Shown: positions 10,193-19,934 of the stretch, one piece after another
Position numbering within the stretch: the stretch's first letter is position 1
How the letters are laid out: every line of letters begins with the position of its first letter
Assembly: GCA_963204915.1 (NCBI GenBank)
Contig: CAUJHS010000052.1
Location: 1-64,000, forward strand
Reading direction: 5' to 3'
Source of the DNA: Planctomycetota bacterium
Lineage (GTDB): Bacteria; Planctomycetota; Planctomycetia; Pirellulales; Pirellulaceae
DNA length: 64,000 nucleotides
The notes under the pieces: generated by a model
What the model was told of the DNA's origin: nothing
Seen by the model: the letters and a program-made list of their open reading frames with translations, nothing else
The model's database searches: none
Translations under genes and position numbers: made by a program

Positions 10193-11449
10193 ATGCCAAT
10201 CGATCATCTCGACCGCCGCACATTCCTTCGGGCCTCCGGGGTCGCTCTTGGACTACCGCTGCTGGACGCGATGATTCCCTGTTCCTCCGCCGCGGCGCCG
10301 ACAGCCAAGCGACCACCTTGCCTGGTGCTGATCGGCCAGCCCCTCGGACTTTACGGGCCCAACTTCTTTCCCGAGCAACCAGGACGCGATTTCAAGCCGA
10401 GCCGATACCTTCAACTGCTCGATGCACATCGCGAGCATTTCACCGTGTTCTCGGGCATGTCGCATCGGTACGCCGCCGGGCACTTTGCCGAAGTTGGCTT
10501 GTTCACCGGCGTGGCGCCTGAGTTCATTCGCGAAAACGCCATAAAGAATGGGATCTCGCTCGACCAGGAAGCCGCGTCGCATGTGGGCAGCCAAACCCGT
10601 TTTCCCTCGCTCGTTCTTGGAGGCGGCAACGCCGCGTGGAATCGACGCGGCGTGCGCCTTCCCGCCGAGAGTCGCGCCACGCAGGTGTTTCGGAGGTTAT
10701 TCCTGGCGGGCACGCCGGAGCAGGAAGCCCAGGAGCTACAGCGCGTGCGCAACGGCCAAAGTATCCTCGATGACGTGGGAGAACAACTTCAAGCCTTGAG
10801 CCGAAGAGTGGGGCGAGCCGACCGTGATCGCCTTGATCTTTTTCTCGCTTCAATCCGCGAGGCGGAGCAGACGCTCCAACAAGAAGAACGCTGGACAACC
10901 ACGCCGAAACCTAAACTCGACGTTCCTGTTCCCACGAACGATTACGGTGGTCCGCAATTGGTGGAGCGTTCGCGACAGTGGTACAATCTTGTGCATCTCG
11001 CCCTGCAGACTGACTCAACGCGGGTCATTTCACTTTGGCTTGGCACGCAAGAGCGCCCCGAAATTGAGGGTGTAACGCTCGGCCACCACGATGCGTCTCA
11101 CCACGGTCAAGATCCTACCAAACTCGACCAACTGACCTTGATCGAAGAAGCCGAGATCAAGGTGTTCGGAGAGTTCCTAGGCAAACTGAGCCAAACGGAT
11201 GAGGGAAGTCATTCGTTGCTTGACCGCACCGCAGTGCTTTACGCCAGCAATCTGGGCAATTCCTCGTCGCACGACAACAACAACCTCCCTATCCTCCTTG
11301 CCGGCGGCGATTTTGAGCATCGGGGCCATGTGGCGTACAACACCAAGGAGAACACGCGGCTCGCAAACCTTTATGTCCGCATGTTGCATCACATGGGGAT
11401 CGAAACCGATACTTTCGGGGCAAGCAACGGCGTGGTCAGCGAGGTGTAG
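10193..11449 (+). CDS. DUF1552 domain-containing protein
   Basis: 418 residues. The N-terminus contains [23 protein letters not shown], a Tat-type signal that is characteristic of the family. The body has the expected family blocks, including [14 protein letters not shown], a central [19 protein letters not shown] segment, [10 protein letters not shown] and [29 protein letters not shown]-like sequence near the C-terminus. DUF1552 genes almost always follow DUF1592-type c-haem genes, and here the gap is 24 bases, so the two are very probably cotranscribed and act together. The family is related to DUF1501 and the alkaline phosphatase superfamily; no substrate is known. This is the last gene of the rightward block; no clear terminator hairpin was seen after it. 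Confidence 0.93.
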   Translation: [418 protein letters not shown]

Positions 11450-11627
11450 AGCCGCCTGCTCGCTGCAACCAAGTGAAACACCGAGCCGCGCGTGAATGTT
11501 GGCAAGCGTCGTTCGCCGCGAAAGCGTTTAACGCCCTGGCGTGACTTGGCGCTTGGCGAGCGTGGCGGAATGGTTACGGCCCCGCAAGAATCAGTGCGTG
11601 CCGTCGACGGAGGCGTGGTGGGTTGAA

Positions 11628-13013
11628 CTAAAACCGCCGCGTGAGTTGCGCAAGCACTTCTGCGTCGAAAAACCGACTTTCACCAGAACGCAGGGGCAGC
11701 ACCACACCAACGCGAAGCGCCGTATCTTCCGCGATTTCTGTATGTAGACCCGTGGTGAGGTGGACCACGTCAAAACGATTAAGGCGATTGCGTAAGTCGA
11801 ACGTGGCACCAGGAGGTGCAATTGGCGTGGCCCGGCCGCCCGCGACGACATCCGTGTCTTCTAGCGCTGTGATGTAATGAACCTCGATGACCGACGCCAC
11901 CCCCGTGACGAAAGAAGCGCATGGGTCCCGATGCAACCACGCCCCAAGCGAAAGATCCAAGTGCAGGAGGGCTTGTTCATCGTACACGCCTAGCGTACCC
12001 GCGTCGGGAAGTCCGCCCGCAGAGGTGAAGCTGAAGGTGTTTCCCCCTAGCGGGAGATCGACCTGCAAAAATGCATTCGAAAAGAGGATGTCGTCGTATG
12101 CGTTCTGTACAGCAAGGTAAGGCGACAGATGGAACGCCTCGCTTTCGATACGATAGTTGGTGAAGGCGACGCGCACGTTTGTGTCAGCGCCTGTGGGCGT
12201 TTCGATTCCCAGCCCGGCGGCGATGGCGGTCTGATCGTCTGCATAGAGTAACGCCTTGGCGATGACCGACAAATTGCCCACACTACCGCCATCAACCGTC
12301 ACGATTCCGTTGGGGTCGCCCGAACCAAAGTCGAAGTCATATCCGCCGCTGAACGGCATTCGAAGTTCAAGGGAAGTTGCTCCGCACCAGAAGGTCTTTT
12401 CTCCACCGAGTGTAAAATGATCGAGCGATAAATCACGAGAGGCGGCGAACGGCGCGCCGGGCAATGGCGTCGGATTCACCCCCGAAGCGCGCACTCGCAC
12501 GGCGTTGTGATAGTGGTTGTAGTTCAAGTAGGCGCGATCCGTTGGCAAGGCTCGGTTGTTTTCGCCAATCTTCAGGCCACGCACTCCGCCCGCCAGGGGA
12601 ATATCCGCAAGACTGGTGATGCCAAAGGGTGCGGCCGTGCCTAGCCGGTCGGTGGCCCCCAGGGTTCCGCCCCTGGCGAAGAAGTCGCCGAACATGTCTG
12701 GCGTCGAGGCGAGTCGCGAACGCGGCGAAGCGTTCAAAGCGGCGAACGAGTTTGGTGTCGCAGTGAACGGACTTCCGCCCGAGCGGCGCGGGGCCGTCGA
12801 GCGCGGTGCTTCTGGCGTCGAGCGCGGTTGTGCGGCGCCGCCGGGTTGCGATTGAGCCGCCTGCGCCATGACATAGGCCGCTTCGTCCTCGTCGTCGACC
12901 GCAAGACGGGTTGGCGAGACAACCCCCGCGTTAGCCGCATCCGTGCCTTGCGCCTGAATAGGAACCGACGACATCGTCGCACACAACAAGAGCGCGGCGA
13001 AGATACTTTTCAT
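11628..13013 (-). CDS. Exported protein, probable outer-membrane beta-barrel
   Basis: About 461 residues from ATG at 13013, chosen because the following MKSIFAALLLCATMSSVPIQAQG is a clean signal peptide; an upstream in-frame ATG at 13058 adds only 15 residues. After a Pro/Arg/Ser-rich linker (about 50-90) the sequence becomes a series of alternating polar/aromatic strands ending in Phe (FDAEVLAQLTRRF at the extreme C-terminus). An aromatic last residue and a strand-like end are typical of barrel proteins. Segments such as GAWLHRDPCASFVTGVASVIEVHYITAL look like a transporter/transpeptidase-independent barrel in which two strands pair around a short turn. I do not recognise a named family. It is transcribed leftward, after the kinase gene, with about 190 bases between them. 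Confidence 0.6.
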   Translation of the reverse strand: MKSIFAALLLCATMSSVPIQAQGTDAANAGVVSPTRLAVDDEDEAAYVMAQAAQSQPGGAAQPRSTPEAPRSTAPRRSGGSPFTATPNSFAALNASPRSRLASTPDMFGDFFARGGTLGATDRLGTAAPFGITSLADIPLAGGVRGLKIGENNRALPTDRAYLNYNHYHNAVRVRASGVNPTPLPGAPFAASRDLSLDHFTLGGEKTFWCGATSLELRMPFSGGYDFDFGSGDPNGIVTVDGGSVGNLSVIAKALLYADDQTAIAAGLGIETPTGADTNVRVAFTNYRIESEAFHLSPYLAVQNAYDDILFSNAFLQVDLPLGGNTFSFTSAGGLPDAGTLGVYDEQALLHLDLSLGAWLHRDPCASFVTGVASVIEVHYITALEDTDVVAGGRATPIAPPGATFDLRNRLNRFDVVHLTTGLHTEIAEDTALRVGVVLPLRSGESRFFDAEVLAQLTRRF

Positions 13014-13207
13014 CCGGCCAAGCGAATTTGCCGTACTTATCGTCCGCATGCGAGCCATCCTTGGCGAAACTTCGAGACGGGGCGCAAGGCGCCTTCATCT
13101 TCAAGGAATCGGCGTTGGACTTTTGCCGTCTTTAACGGAAACACGGCCTTTGCGTAGACGGGAGGACGCCCCACTCGAAGTAAAATAGGCTGAAGCCGCC
13201 GCAAATT

Positions 13208-15928
13208 TCACTCATGTTGTTGAAACATCTCGGTCAGTCGCACGGTCTGCGTTAAATCGGCCTGATATCCAAGATCTTCAGGAAAGTCTTCCGCCAGCGT
13301 TTTGAAATGTTCCAGCGCCTCATCCAAGTGGCCCCGCGCGAGATCCAACTGATTGCTGGCGAGTTGGGTGCAGGCGATTTCGCGCAACGCGACGGCGAAG
13401 TCGCGGCGATAGCGCGGTTCAACCGTAATGAGCGGCTCGAGCACGCTGCGCGCGGTTTCGAGCGCTTGCAGCGTGTCGTCAATGCGTCCTTGGTCACGAA
13501 ACAGCGCCGCCAACTCCAGATGAATCGCCGCGAGTTCCGCCTGATAGGAGCCGACACGCGGATTGTCTTTCGCCAGCGACTCCATCGTCTCAAACGCAAT
13601 CTGATACGCTTTGAAACCCTCGGCAAGTTGAGACTCTGCGTCCGAACTGCAACACACCTGCCCCAACAGTCGATAACATGCCGCCAACCGCCCGCGGTTG
13701 TTCAGGTCTTCCGGGTGCGTTTCACGTCGTCGCACAAATGCGGCGATGGCCGCCTGAAGCGCGACAGTGGCTTCGTCCGGGCGATTTTCCATTAAGGCGA
13801 GTTTCGCAAGGTTGTAATGCTCTTTGCCCGTGTCGACGAGAAGGCGCAGGTCGTCGGGTGCGAGCTTCGAGAGACGGTCGCGAATGGCTTGCCCCTGGGC
13901 GGCGTACATCCGCGCCGCGGCGCGGTCTCCTCGGGCCGAGGCCACGATTCCCAAGTTCATGTAAACGTTCGCGAGCTTGCGCTGAGGCTCGAACTCATCC
14001 GGAGCCCGCTGGACCAATGCTTCGCGAAGGCGCGCGGCTTCGGTCAACTCCGCCGCCGCTTCGTCCAGCCGCTGCATCTTACGTAGCGCTGCTCCACAAG
14101 CGTTTCGCGTATCGCCCAAGGCTTCCCAGTTCGCGGCGTCATCGGGGTTGGCCGCCAGAAGCGCAAGTTGTGCGTCGCGCGCCTGAAGGTAATAACGCAT
14201 GGCTTGTTCGGGCGAGTCGAGTTCTTCCGTGATTTTCCCTGCCTGAAACGCCGCCGATGCAAGCTCTCGCGCGATGGTTCGATCACCGGCCTGTTCCTGA
14301 AGGAACAATTGGTAATAATCCAGCGCGCGCCGTAGCAACGTATGGCGTAACGGCTGCATGCCCGGCTGGTTGAGCAAGTCATTCTCGCTCACCGCGATGT
14401 GGAGGTCTTCGACGGCTTGCCGGGCGGTTTGAAAGCTATGCCGGTATTTCGCCATCGCGGCGAGCGTCGATACGTACCCGAACACGCCGACCCCGGCCGC
14501 AATCAGGACGCTGACCGCCGCGGCCATGAGTGCGGCGGCCGCCATGCGGTTGCGTCGGCGCCACCGAATTGCCCGTCCGACCGGTCCGATCGGCCGGGCA
14601 AGAATCGGAGCCCCGTCCAGGTATCGTCGTAAATCTTCGGCGAGCGCACCGGCAGTCGAGTATCGGCGTGTAGGTTCTTTCTGCAGGCATTTCAAGCAAA
14701 TCGTGTCGAGATCGCGGTCCACCGCCGAATTCAATTGTCGCGGCGAGACCGGCTCTTGATGCTTGACTTGCCACAGCGTGTCCGTGAGCGACGCGGCTTG
14801 GAACGGCGGCCGGCCGGTTAACAGATGATAGAGGGTGGCCCCCAGCGAGTAGACGTCCGACTCAGGGCCTGCACTCGCCGCGTTGTCGATCTGCTCGGGA
14901 GCCATGTAACACGGTGTGCCGATCAATTCTCCCGAGCGCGTGACGCTTTGCGTGTCCTGCATGAGCTTGGCCAGACCGAAATCCGCCACCAGCGGTCGGT
15001 CCGTGGGCGTATCCACCAGAATGTTTTGCGGTTTGACGTCGCGATGCAGCACGCCATGCTGATGTGCGGCGTGAATCGCCCGCGCTGCGCCTTCCATATA
15101 CGCCGCCGCCCGACGGTTTGCGATGGGATTCTTTCCCGACAACTCGGCCAGGCTTGGCCCCTGAACGAGGCGCATGGCGTAGTAAGGGCGTCCCTCATGT
15201 TCGCCCACGTCGTACACCGTGACGATGTTATCGTGCGTCAGCCGCGACGCCGCCAGGGCCTCGGTGTGGAAGCGCTCGGCGATGTTGCGACGTCTCTCCG
15301 GCTCGAGCCCCTCGATGGCGGCAAGTCGGATCACCTTGAGCGCGACGTCGCGTTGGGCGTCTCGTTGCCGTGCGCGATAGACGACTCCCATGCCACCGCG
15401 GCCAATCACTTCCGTTAGTTCATATTGGCCGAAAACCTGCAAAGGCTGGTCCAGTGCGTCGGTTTTCGCAACTTCGGCCGAGTCGCCGCGGATGCGCGTG
15501 CGCTCCTGAAAGTGACTCAGCAGTTTGGTTTCGAAAGACTCCTCGGCAAGGGGCAATTGCGGAAACCGCCGCTGGTATTCGTACAGTGTGGGGAATTCTC
15601 CACAACGCCGACGCACTGCGTACTCCTGTCGCACGAGGCGCAGAAGCACATCGTCGCGGCTTAATTGCGGGAACCTCGCCAAATACGCCTCGATCCCCGG
15701 CGCCGTCGTGCGCGTGGGAATGCTGCTCTCGTGCGCAGCGCTGTCGCGCGACGCCTCCTCCCACGCCAGTTCGATTTCGATATGAACCAGCTCCTCGAGC
15801 GTGGACAGGAAGTTCTCAGCGTTCTTGGGCGGAAGATAGTTCTCCAGACGCGACCGCCGGCCGGCGAACCAGTCCTTTTCGAACCGCCGACATGCGGTTT
15901 CGTCAATTTGTGCGACCCGATCGAACAT
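13208..15928 (-). CDS. Membrane Ser/Thr protein kinase with C-terminal TPR-like repeats
   Basis: 906 residues from ATG 15928. The kinase domain occupies about residues 169-440: glycine loop GRGGMGVV at 176, VALK lysine near 198, catalytic HRDVKPQN at 295-302, DFG at 316-318 and APEQ after the activation segment. A single transmembrane helix (Ala/Val-rich, about 461-486) follows a basic RRRNR stop-transfer stretch. The remaining 420 residues are helical TPR-type repeats (for example YYQLFLQEQAGDR, EAAAELTEAARLR, YNLAKLALMENRPDEA). This is the common planctomycete layout of a cytoplasmic kinase and an extracytoplasmic repeat sensor. An 88-codon in-frame extension runs into the divergent FG-GAP gene and is rejected, because it would lie over that gene's start. 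It may act in one pathway with the ECF sigma gene 3 kb away. Confidence 0.95.
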   Translation of the reverse strand: MFDRVAQIDETACRRFEKDWFAGRRSRLENYLPPKNAENFLSTLEELVHIEIELAWEEASRDSAAHESSIPTRTTAPGIEAYLARFPQLSRDDVLLRLVRQEYAVRRRCGEFPTLYEYQRRFPQLPLAEESFETKLLSHFQERTRIRGDSAEVAKTDALDQPLQVFGQYELTEVIGRGGMGVVYRARQRDAQRDVALKVIRLAAIEGLEPERRRNIAERFHTEALAASRLTHDNIVTVYDVGEHEGRPYYAMRLVQGPSLAELSGKNPIANRRAAAYMEGAARAIHAAHQHGVLHRDVKPQNILVDTPTDRPLVADFGLAKLMQDTQSVTRSGELIGTPCYMAPEQIDNAASAGPESDVYSLGATLYHLLTGRPPFQAASLTDTLWQVKHQEPVSPRQLNSAVDRDLDTICLKCLQKEPTRRYSTAGALAEDLRRYLDGAPILARPIGPVGRAIRWRRRNRMAAAALMAAAVSVLIAAGVGVFGYVSTLAAMAKYRHSFQTARQAVEDLHIAVSENDLLNQPGMQPLRHTLLRRALDYYQLFLQEQAGDRTIARELASAAFQAGKITEELDSPEQAMRYYLQARDAQLALLAANPDDAANWEALGDTRNACGAALRKMQRLDEAAAELTEAARLREALVQRAPDEFEPQRKLANVYMNLGIVASARGDRAAARMYAAQGQAIRDRLSKLAPDDLRLLVDTGKEHYNLAKLALMENRPDEATVALQAAIAAFVRRRETHPEDLNNRGRLAACYRLLGQVCCSSDAESQLAEGFKAYQIAFETMESLAKDNPRVGSYQAELAAIHLELAALFRDQGRIDDTLQALETARSVLEPLITVEPRYRRDFAVALREIACTQLASNQLDLARGHLDEALEHFKTLAEDFPEDLGYQADLTQTVRLTEMFQQHE

Positions 15929-16116
15929 GGGCGGCCTTGTGGGTAAGCGGCGCGCTCCGTCGGACAGCGTCTCCCAAGGTGAATCGCCAAACTTGGGCCC
16001 GGGTGGACATTTTTCAAAAATATTTGTCCGCCTTGTCCGCTCTTTTGGCAATTGTACCCCCATCGCCCCAACCACAACATCCTTTGCATGCCGCTGATTG
16101 GCGGAGGAGACCACTC

Positions 16117-19065
16117 GTGAAGCGTTTATTCCATTTGCCGACGTTCGGTTCCAAAAAGTCCTTGGGGAAACGGAGTTCACGACGAAAGTCACGCCGTCTG
16201 GCTCATGAACAACTCGACGCGCGGCGCGTGTTGGCCGTCGTGTTTGGCGACTTTGACGGCGACGGCTTCGACGACATGGCGGCCGGCGTTCCTGGCGAAA
16301 ACGTTGGCAATCTTGCGGACGCCGGAGCCGTGAACGTCATTTATGGAACCATCTGGGGCTTAAACTCCTCCGGTAATCAAATCTGGCATCAAGATGTGGA
16401 GAACGTCGAGGGGGTGGCCGAAGCGGGAGACCGTTTTGGCGCGTCTCTGGCTGTCGGAGATTTCAACAATGACGGTTATGACGACCTGGCCATTGGCGTT
16501 CCGGGCGAGGCCGTGGGCGATATTCAAGAGGCCGGCGCCGTGAACATTCTCTTTGGCTCGGCCAACGGTTTGACCGCGAGCGGCGACCGCCTCATTCATC
16601 AGGATTACTCGGGAGTGCAAGAAGTAGCCGAAGCGATGGACCGGTTCGGCGCCGTACTTTCCACGGGCGATTACGACGGAGACGGCTACGACGACCTCGC
16701 CGTGGGAGTTCCCAACGAGAACCTCGGCGGCGCGCAAGACGCGGGAATCGTTCAAATCTTTTACGGTTTCTCCGGAGGAGTATCGACCGGTGCCGACGTA
16801 ATCTTCCAGCAGGGCGCCAACGGCATGGCGGGCTCCGCCGAACGATACGATTTCTTCGGCGCCGCGTTGGCCTCGGCGGATTTCAATCACGACGGATATA
16901 CCGATTTGGCCATTGGCGCTCCTGGCGAAGACAGCCCCGGCGTGTACGATACCGGCGCGGTGAGCATTATCTACGGATCGTCCTCGGGGCTAAGTTCAAC
17001 GAACGATCAGCTTTACACGCAAGATACGGCCAGCGTTCCCGATGCGAGCGAAGCCTGGGACAACTTCGGTTCTTCGCTTGCGGCGGGCGATTTTGACAAC
17101 GACGGATACGCCGATCTGGCCATCGGCTCGCCCAATGAAGACCATGCCGGCGGGCTGACCGACGCCGGTATGGTCCACGTGATGTACGGCTGGAACGGGT
17201 TCGGATTTGATCCGGCGCGGCACCAAGTGTGGCACCAGGATTCCGCCTGGATCGAGGGCGCTGCCGAATCGTATGACTATTACGGCTCGGCCCTAACGGC
17301 CGGAGATTTCAATGGCGACGGCCGCGATGATCTCGCGATTGGCGTGCCTGGCGAAGCGGTCGGTAATCTATACTCGGCCGGCGCCGTCAACTTGTTGTAC
17401 GGAACCGCGGCTGGCCTGGCGCTGAATGGCGACCGAATCTACCACCAAGATGTTGCGAACGTTGCGGGAGTCGCCCAAAGTTACGATTACTTCGGATCGA
17501 CTCTTGCCGCTGGCGACACCAACAACGACGGCTACGCCGATCTGGCCGTTGGTTCGCCCTGGGACAACGACGGCGGCGTGGCCAACTCTGGCTTGGTGCA
17601 CGTGTTCCGCGGACAGAACTCCTATGACTTGCGCACCGACAACGACACGCTGTGGCATCAAGATTCAGCCAACATCGACGGTGTCGCGGAGCTGAACGAC
17701 AACTTCGGCGGGAGCAAGCCTGAAAGCATGGACGGCGGCGTACCGCACTTGCAAAGCGACCCCAATGCGACGAAACACCTGTACCTCGATTTCAACGGCG
17801 GTTGGTCGAACGATATCTATACGACCTACTTCAAGCTAGACAACATCAACAATACGAACCGAACCGAGCGGGCGTTGATCGAGGACATTTGGGCGGTTGT
17901 GGCCGAGGACTTTGCTCCGTTCAAGATTAACGTCACGACGGTGCTTCCCACCGAGGGTGAAGTGTTCCGCGTGCTGATCGGCGGCGACGGTAGCGAGCGT
18001 CAGGCCAACCCGACCAGCGGTTGGAAAGGCGGCGGCGACTACACCGATAACGACGACACAAACAACGACGTGTATGTGTACTCGGCGCGCATTGAGAGTT
18101 GGTATTCCGTGGGTGACAACTTGGCCCTGAGGATTGGCACGACGGCCTCACACGAAGCGGGGCACGGGTTCGGCCTGGGCCATAAGAGCACCTTCCACGC
18201 CTTTGGCGCCGAACTTGATGAATACAGCGACGGCGGCTCCGACTGGACTCCCATCATGGGCGGCAATCTTGCGACCGACCGCACCATTTGGGCGCAGGAA
18301 TATGTTTCGCTGACGATCGACACTTACGCCCAGGGCAGTAACGACTTCAGCGTGCTGCAAAGCGAACTGGGGTTAAGGAATGAAGATCACTGGTCGTCGC
18401 TCGGGAGCGCCACGAACCTCGGTACGATTGGCGCTGGCGGAATGCTGACGGACACGGGTTTAATCAAATCCACCGGCGATATCGATGCGTTCCGGTTCCA
18501 GGTGTCGTCCTCCGGAAATTACAACATCAACGTGATGACGGCCGACGTGGGCGCCAATTTGAACAGCACGCTCAAGTTGTACAACAGCGCCGAAGATCTG
18601 ATCGCGTCAAGCAGTCCTTCGAATGATATCAACGCCTCACTCTCGAAATACCTGACTGCCGGGACGTACTACATCGCGGTAGGAAGCCAGGCGGAATTCA
18701 CGGGCGACGTGGGCACGTACACGCTTCGCGTTCTGCCGACGACCACCTTTACTCCCACCCCGAATTTCGCCCAATTTGCGATCGAGTTCGACGGGTTCGA
18801 CATCAACCGAACGTCGCTTTCCAGCGATGCGCCGGTCGAGTTAGCCGATCCACGTTTGCCGCCGCCCCCGGAGAAACTTCCCACTCCGCAAGACGCAGCG
18901 AGACTTGCCAAGTTGGGCGATGACGCATCCTACGAGTCACACAAGCAAGCGGTTGATTCGCTTATGGCCGATTGGTCGGAAGAGAGTGTCAAGCACCTGC
19001 AACGCCTCGGCGGCCTGGACTGGTATGGTGCCATTTCGAACGATGAGGAAGAAGGGTTACTGTAA
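16117..19065 (+). CDS. Exported FG-GAP beta-propeller/metzincin/PPC protein with LEPR-XLL-like N-terminus
   Basis: 982 residues from GTG 16117, which is preceded at ideal distance by GGAGGAGA; the longer in-frame opening upstream is only an antisense shadow of the kinase gene. Basic residues and AHEQLDARRVLA at about 28-40 resemble the LEPR-XLL sorting motif of planctomycete surface proteins. Seven FG-GAP repeats follow (GDFDGDGFDDMAAGVPGE and variants; Ca-binding D-x-D/N-x-D-G loops in each), predicting a seven-bladed integrin-like propeller to about residue 530. The next domain holds HEAGHGFGLGH at 679-689, a full metzincin zinc motif, and PIMGG downstream as the Met-turn. A pre-peptidase C-terminal (PPC) domain lies at about 770-870. 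The protein is likely a secreted or surface-anchored zinc protease with an adhesive propeller. Confidence 0.9.
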   Translation: MKRLFHLPTFGSKKSLGKRSSRRKSRRLAHEQLDARRVLAVVFGDFDGDGFDDMAAGVPGENVGNLADAGAVNVIYGTIWGLNSSGNQIWHQDVENVEGVAEAGDRFGASLAVGDFNNDGYDDLAIGVPGEAVGDIQEAGAVNILFGSANGLTASGDRLIHQDYSGVQEVAEAMDRFGAVLSTGDYDGDGYDDLAVGVPNENLGGAQDAGIVQIFYGFSGGVSTGADVIFQQGANGMAGSAERYDFFGAALASADFNHDGYTDLAIGAPGEDSPGVYDTGAVSIIYGSSSGLSSTNDQLYTQDTASVPDASEAWDNFGSSLAAGDFDNDGYADLAIGSPNEDHAGGLTDAGMVHVMYGWNGFGFDPARHQVWHQDSAWIEGAAESYDYYGSALTAGDFNGDGRDDLAIGVPGEAVGNLYSAGAVNLLYGTAAGLALNGDRIYHQDVANVAGVAQSYDYFGSTLAAGDTNNDGYADLAVGSPWDNDGGVANSGLVHVFRGQNSYDLRTDNDTLWHQDSANIDGVAELNDNFGGSKPESMDGGVPHLQSDPNATKHLYLDFNGGWSNDIYTTYFKLDNINNTNRTERALIEDIWAVVAEDFAPFKINVTTVLPTEGEVFRVLIGGDGSERQANPTSGWKGGGDYTDNDDTNNDVYVYSARIESWYSVGDNLALRIGTTASHEAGHGFGLGHKSTFHAFGAELDEYSDGGSDWTPIMGGNLATDRTIWAQEYVSLTIDTYAQGSNDFSVLQSELGLRNEDHWSSLGSATNLGTIGAGGMLTDTGLIKSTGDIDAFRFQVSSSGNYNINVMTADVGANLNSTLKLYNSAEDLIASSSPSNDINASLSKYLTAGTYYIAVGSQAEFTGDVGTYTLRVLPTTTFTPTPNFAQFAIEFDGFDINRTSLSSDAPVELADPRLPPPPEKLPTPQDAARLAKLGDDASYESHKQAVDSLMADWSEESVKHLQRLGGLDWYGAISNDEEEGLL

Positions 19066-19122
19066 GCGCCGCGGCATTCCAACGTCGGGCGCTGGCATGG
19101 TCCGGTTCGTATCGGCGGATCG

Positions 19123-19761
19123 CTATTCGAGGTTGGTTTCGGATAGCGTATCGCGCAGGTGATGTCGCACCCGGTTGAGGATGCGACGCACCGTTCGCTC
19201 GGAGCATTGCATTTTTTGTGCGATCTCGTCGTTGGTGCAGTCTTCGAGCTTGAGATTCAACACCTGCCGCGCTTCGTCGTCCAAGCGGGCCAGCACGTTA
19301 TCCAATTGATCGGCAAAAGCCGCGGCTTCTTCAGGGGTGGGCCCGCGCTCGACGGCTTCATAGCCGGGAGCGCGGCTTTCTTCGATTCCGCCGCCAAGCG
19401 GCCGCTCCTGGTCAATCGAGCGTTTGCCGCGCTGGTGAAATCTCGCTTGCGAGCGCGCCTTGGCCAGAGTAATCACGCACAGAAGCCGCCACAAATTCTC
19501 AGCACCTTCGAGTTCAAAATCGCCGGTGTGAAGGCGGCGGAGAAACGTGCGACAGGCGGATTGCACGATATCTTCCGGATCGACGCGCCGCTTCAATCCT
19601 GCTTTGAGGTGTTGAGCCGCCAATCCTTGGAGTCGGCCGCCGTATGCGGTCCAAAACTCGGCTACGACCTGGTCTTCGCCTTCGGCCAGGCGACTTAGCC
19701 AATCTCGCCATCGCGCGTCCTCGGCTTGTTGCTCTTGAGTCGGCTGCTCCTCGTTCATCAT
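19123..19761 (-). CDS. ECF-type RNA polymerase sigma factor
   Basis: 212 residues from ATG 19761, with AAGGAG on the coding strand just upstream. Region 2 is seen in DPEDIVQSACRTFLRR and the following WRLLCVITLAKARS. Region 4 is the helix-turn-helix CTNDEIAQKMQCSERTVRRI near the C-terminus. A variable acidic linker separates the two. The type, with DPEDIVQS and a long linker, matches the sigma factors that accompany Ser/Thr kinases and cell-surface proteins in planctomycetes. No anti-sigma gene is adjacent; the kinase at 13208-15928 is a candidate partner. It faces away from the RTX-like gene at 19935, so the 173-base gap probably holds both promoters. Confidence 0.92.
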   Translation of the reverse strand: MMNEEQPTQEQQAEDARWRDWLSRLAEGEDQVVAEFWTAYGGRLQGLAAQHLKAGLKRRVDPEDIVQSACRTFLRRLHTGDFELEGAENLWRLLCVITLAKARSQARFHQRGKRSIDQERPLGGGIEESRAPGYEAVERGPTPEEAAAFADQLDNVLARLDDEARQVLNLKLEDCTNDEIAQKMQCSERTVRRILNRVRHHLRDTLSETNLE

Positions 19762-19934
19762 GCTGTCTCCTTGCATCTCGCACCACCGCGAATTGCTTAT
19801 CGTACCGCGCTGCGCCAACGCCGAAAAATAAAAATTGTCCGACGATTGGCCAGAACGGCGATTCACACCGCAAGAGCCAAGCGACGCCGCATCGGCTTGA
19901 ACCATTCCCGTTCTTTCCCATCGTGAGGTGTGAC

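Noticed and set aside
11555..11600. tRNA-like 5' half (GGCGAGC, then an A-box-like TGGCGGAATGG, then a small stem)
   Set aside because: No 3' acceptor complement, no T-arm with GGTTCGA-type loop, and the anticodon stem does not form a 7-base loop. At most a relic.
15370..16116. In-frame 5' extension of the FG-GAP gene
   Set aside because: It would overlap the kinase gene start antisense and has no RBS, while GTG 16117 has an ideal GGAGGAGA.
15929..16192. 88-codon N-terminal extension of the kinase gene
   Set aside because: It would cover the RBS and start of the divergent FG-GAP gene and shows no domain.
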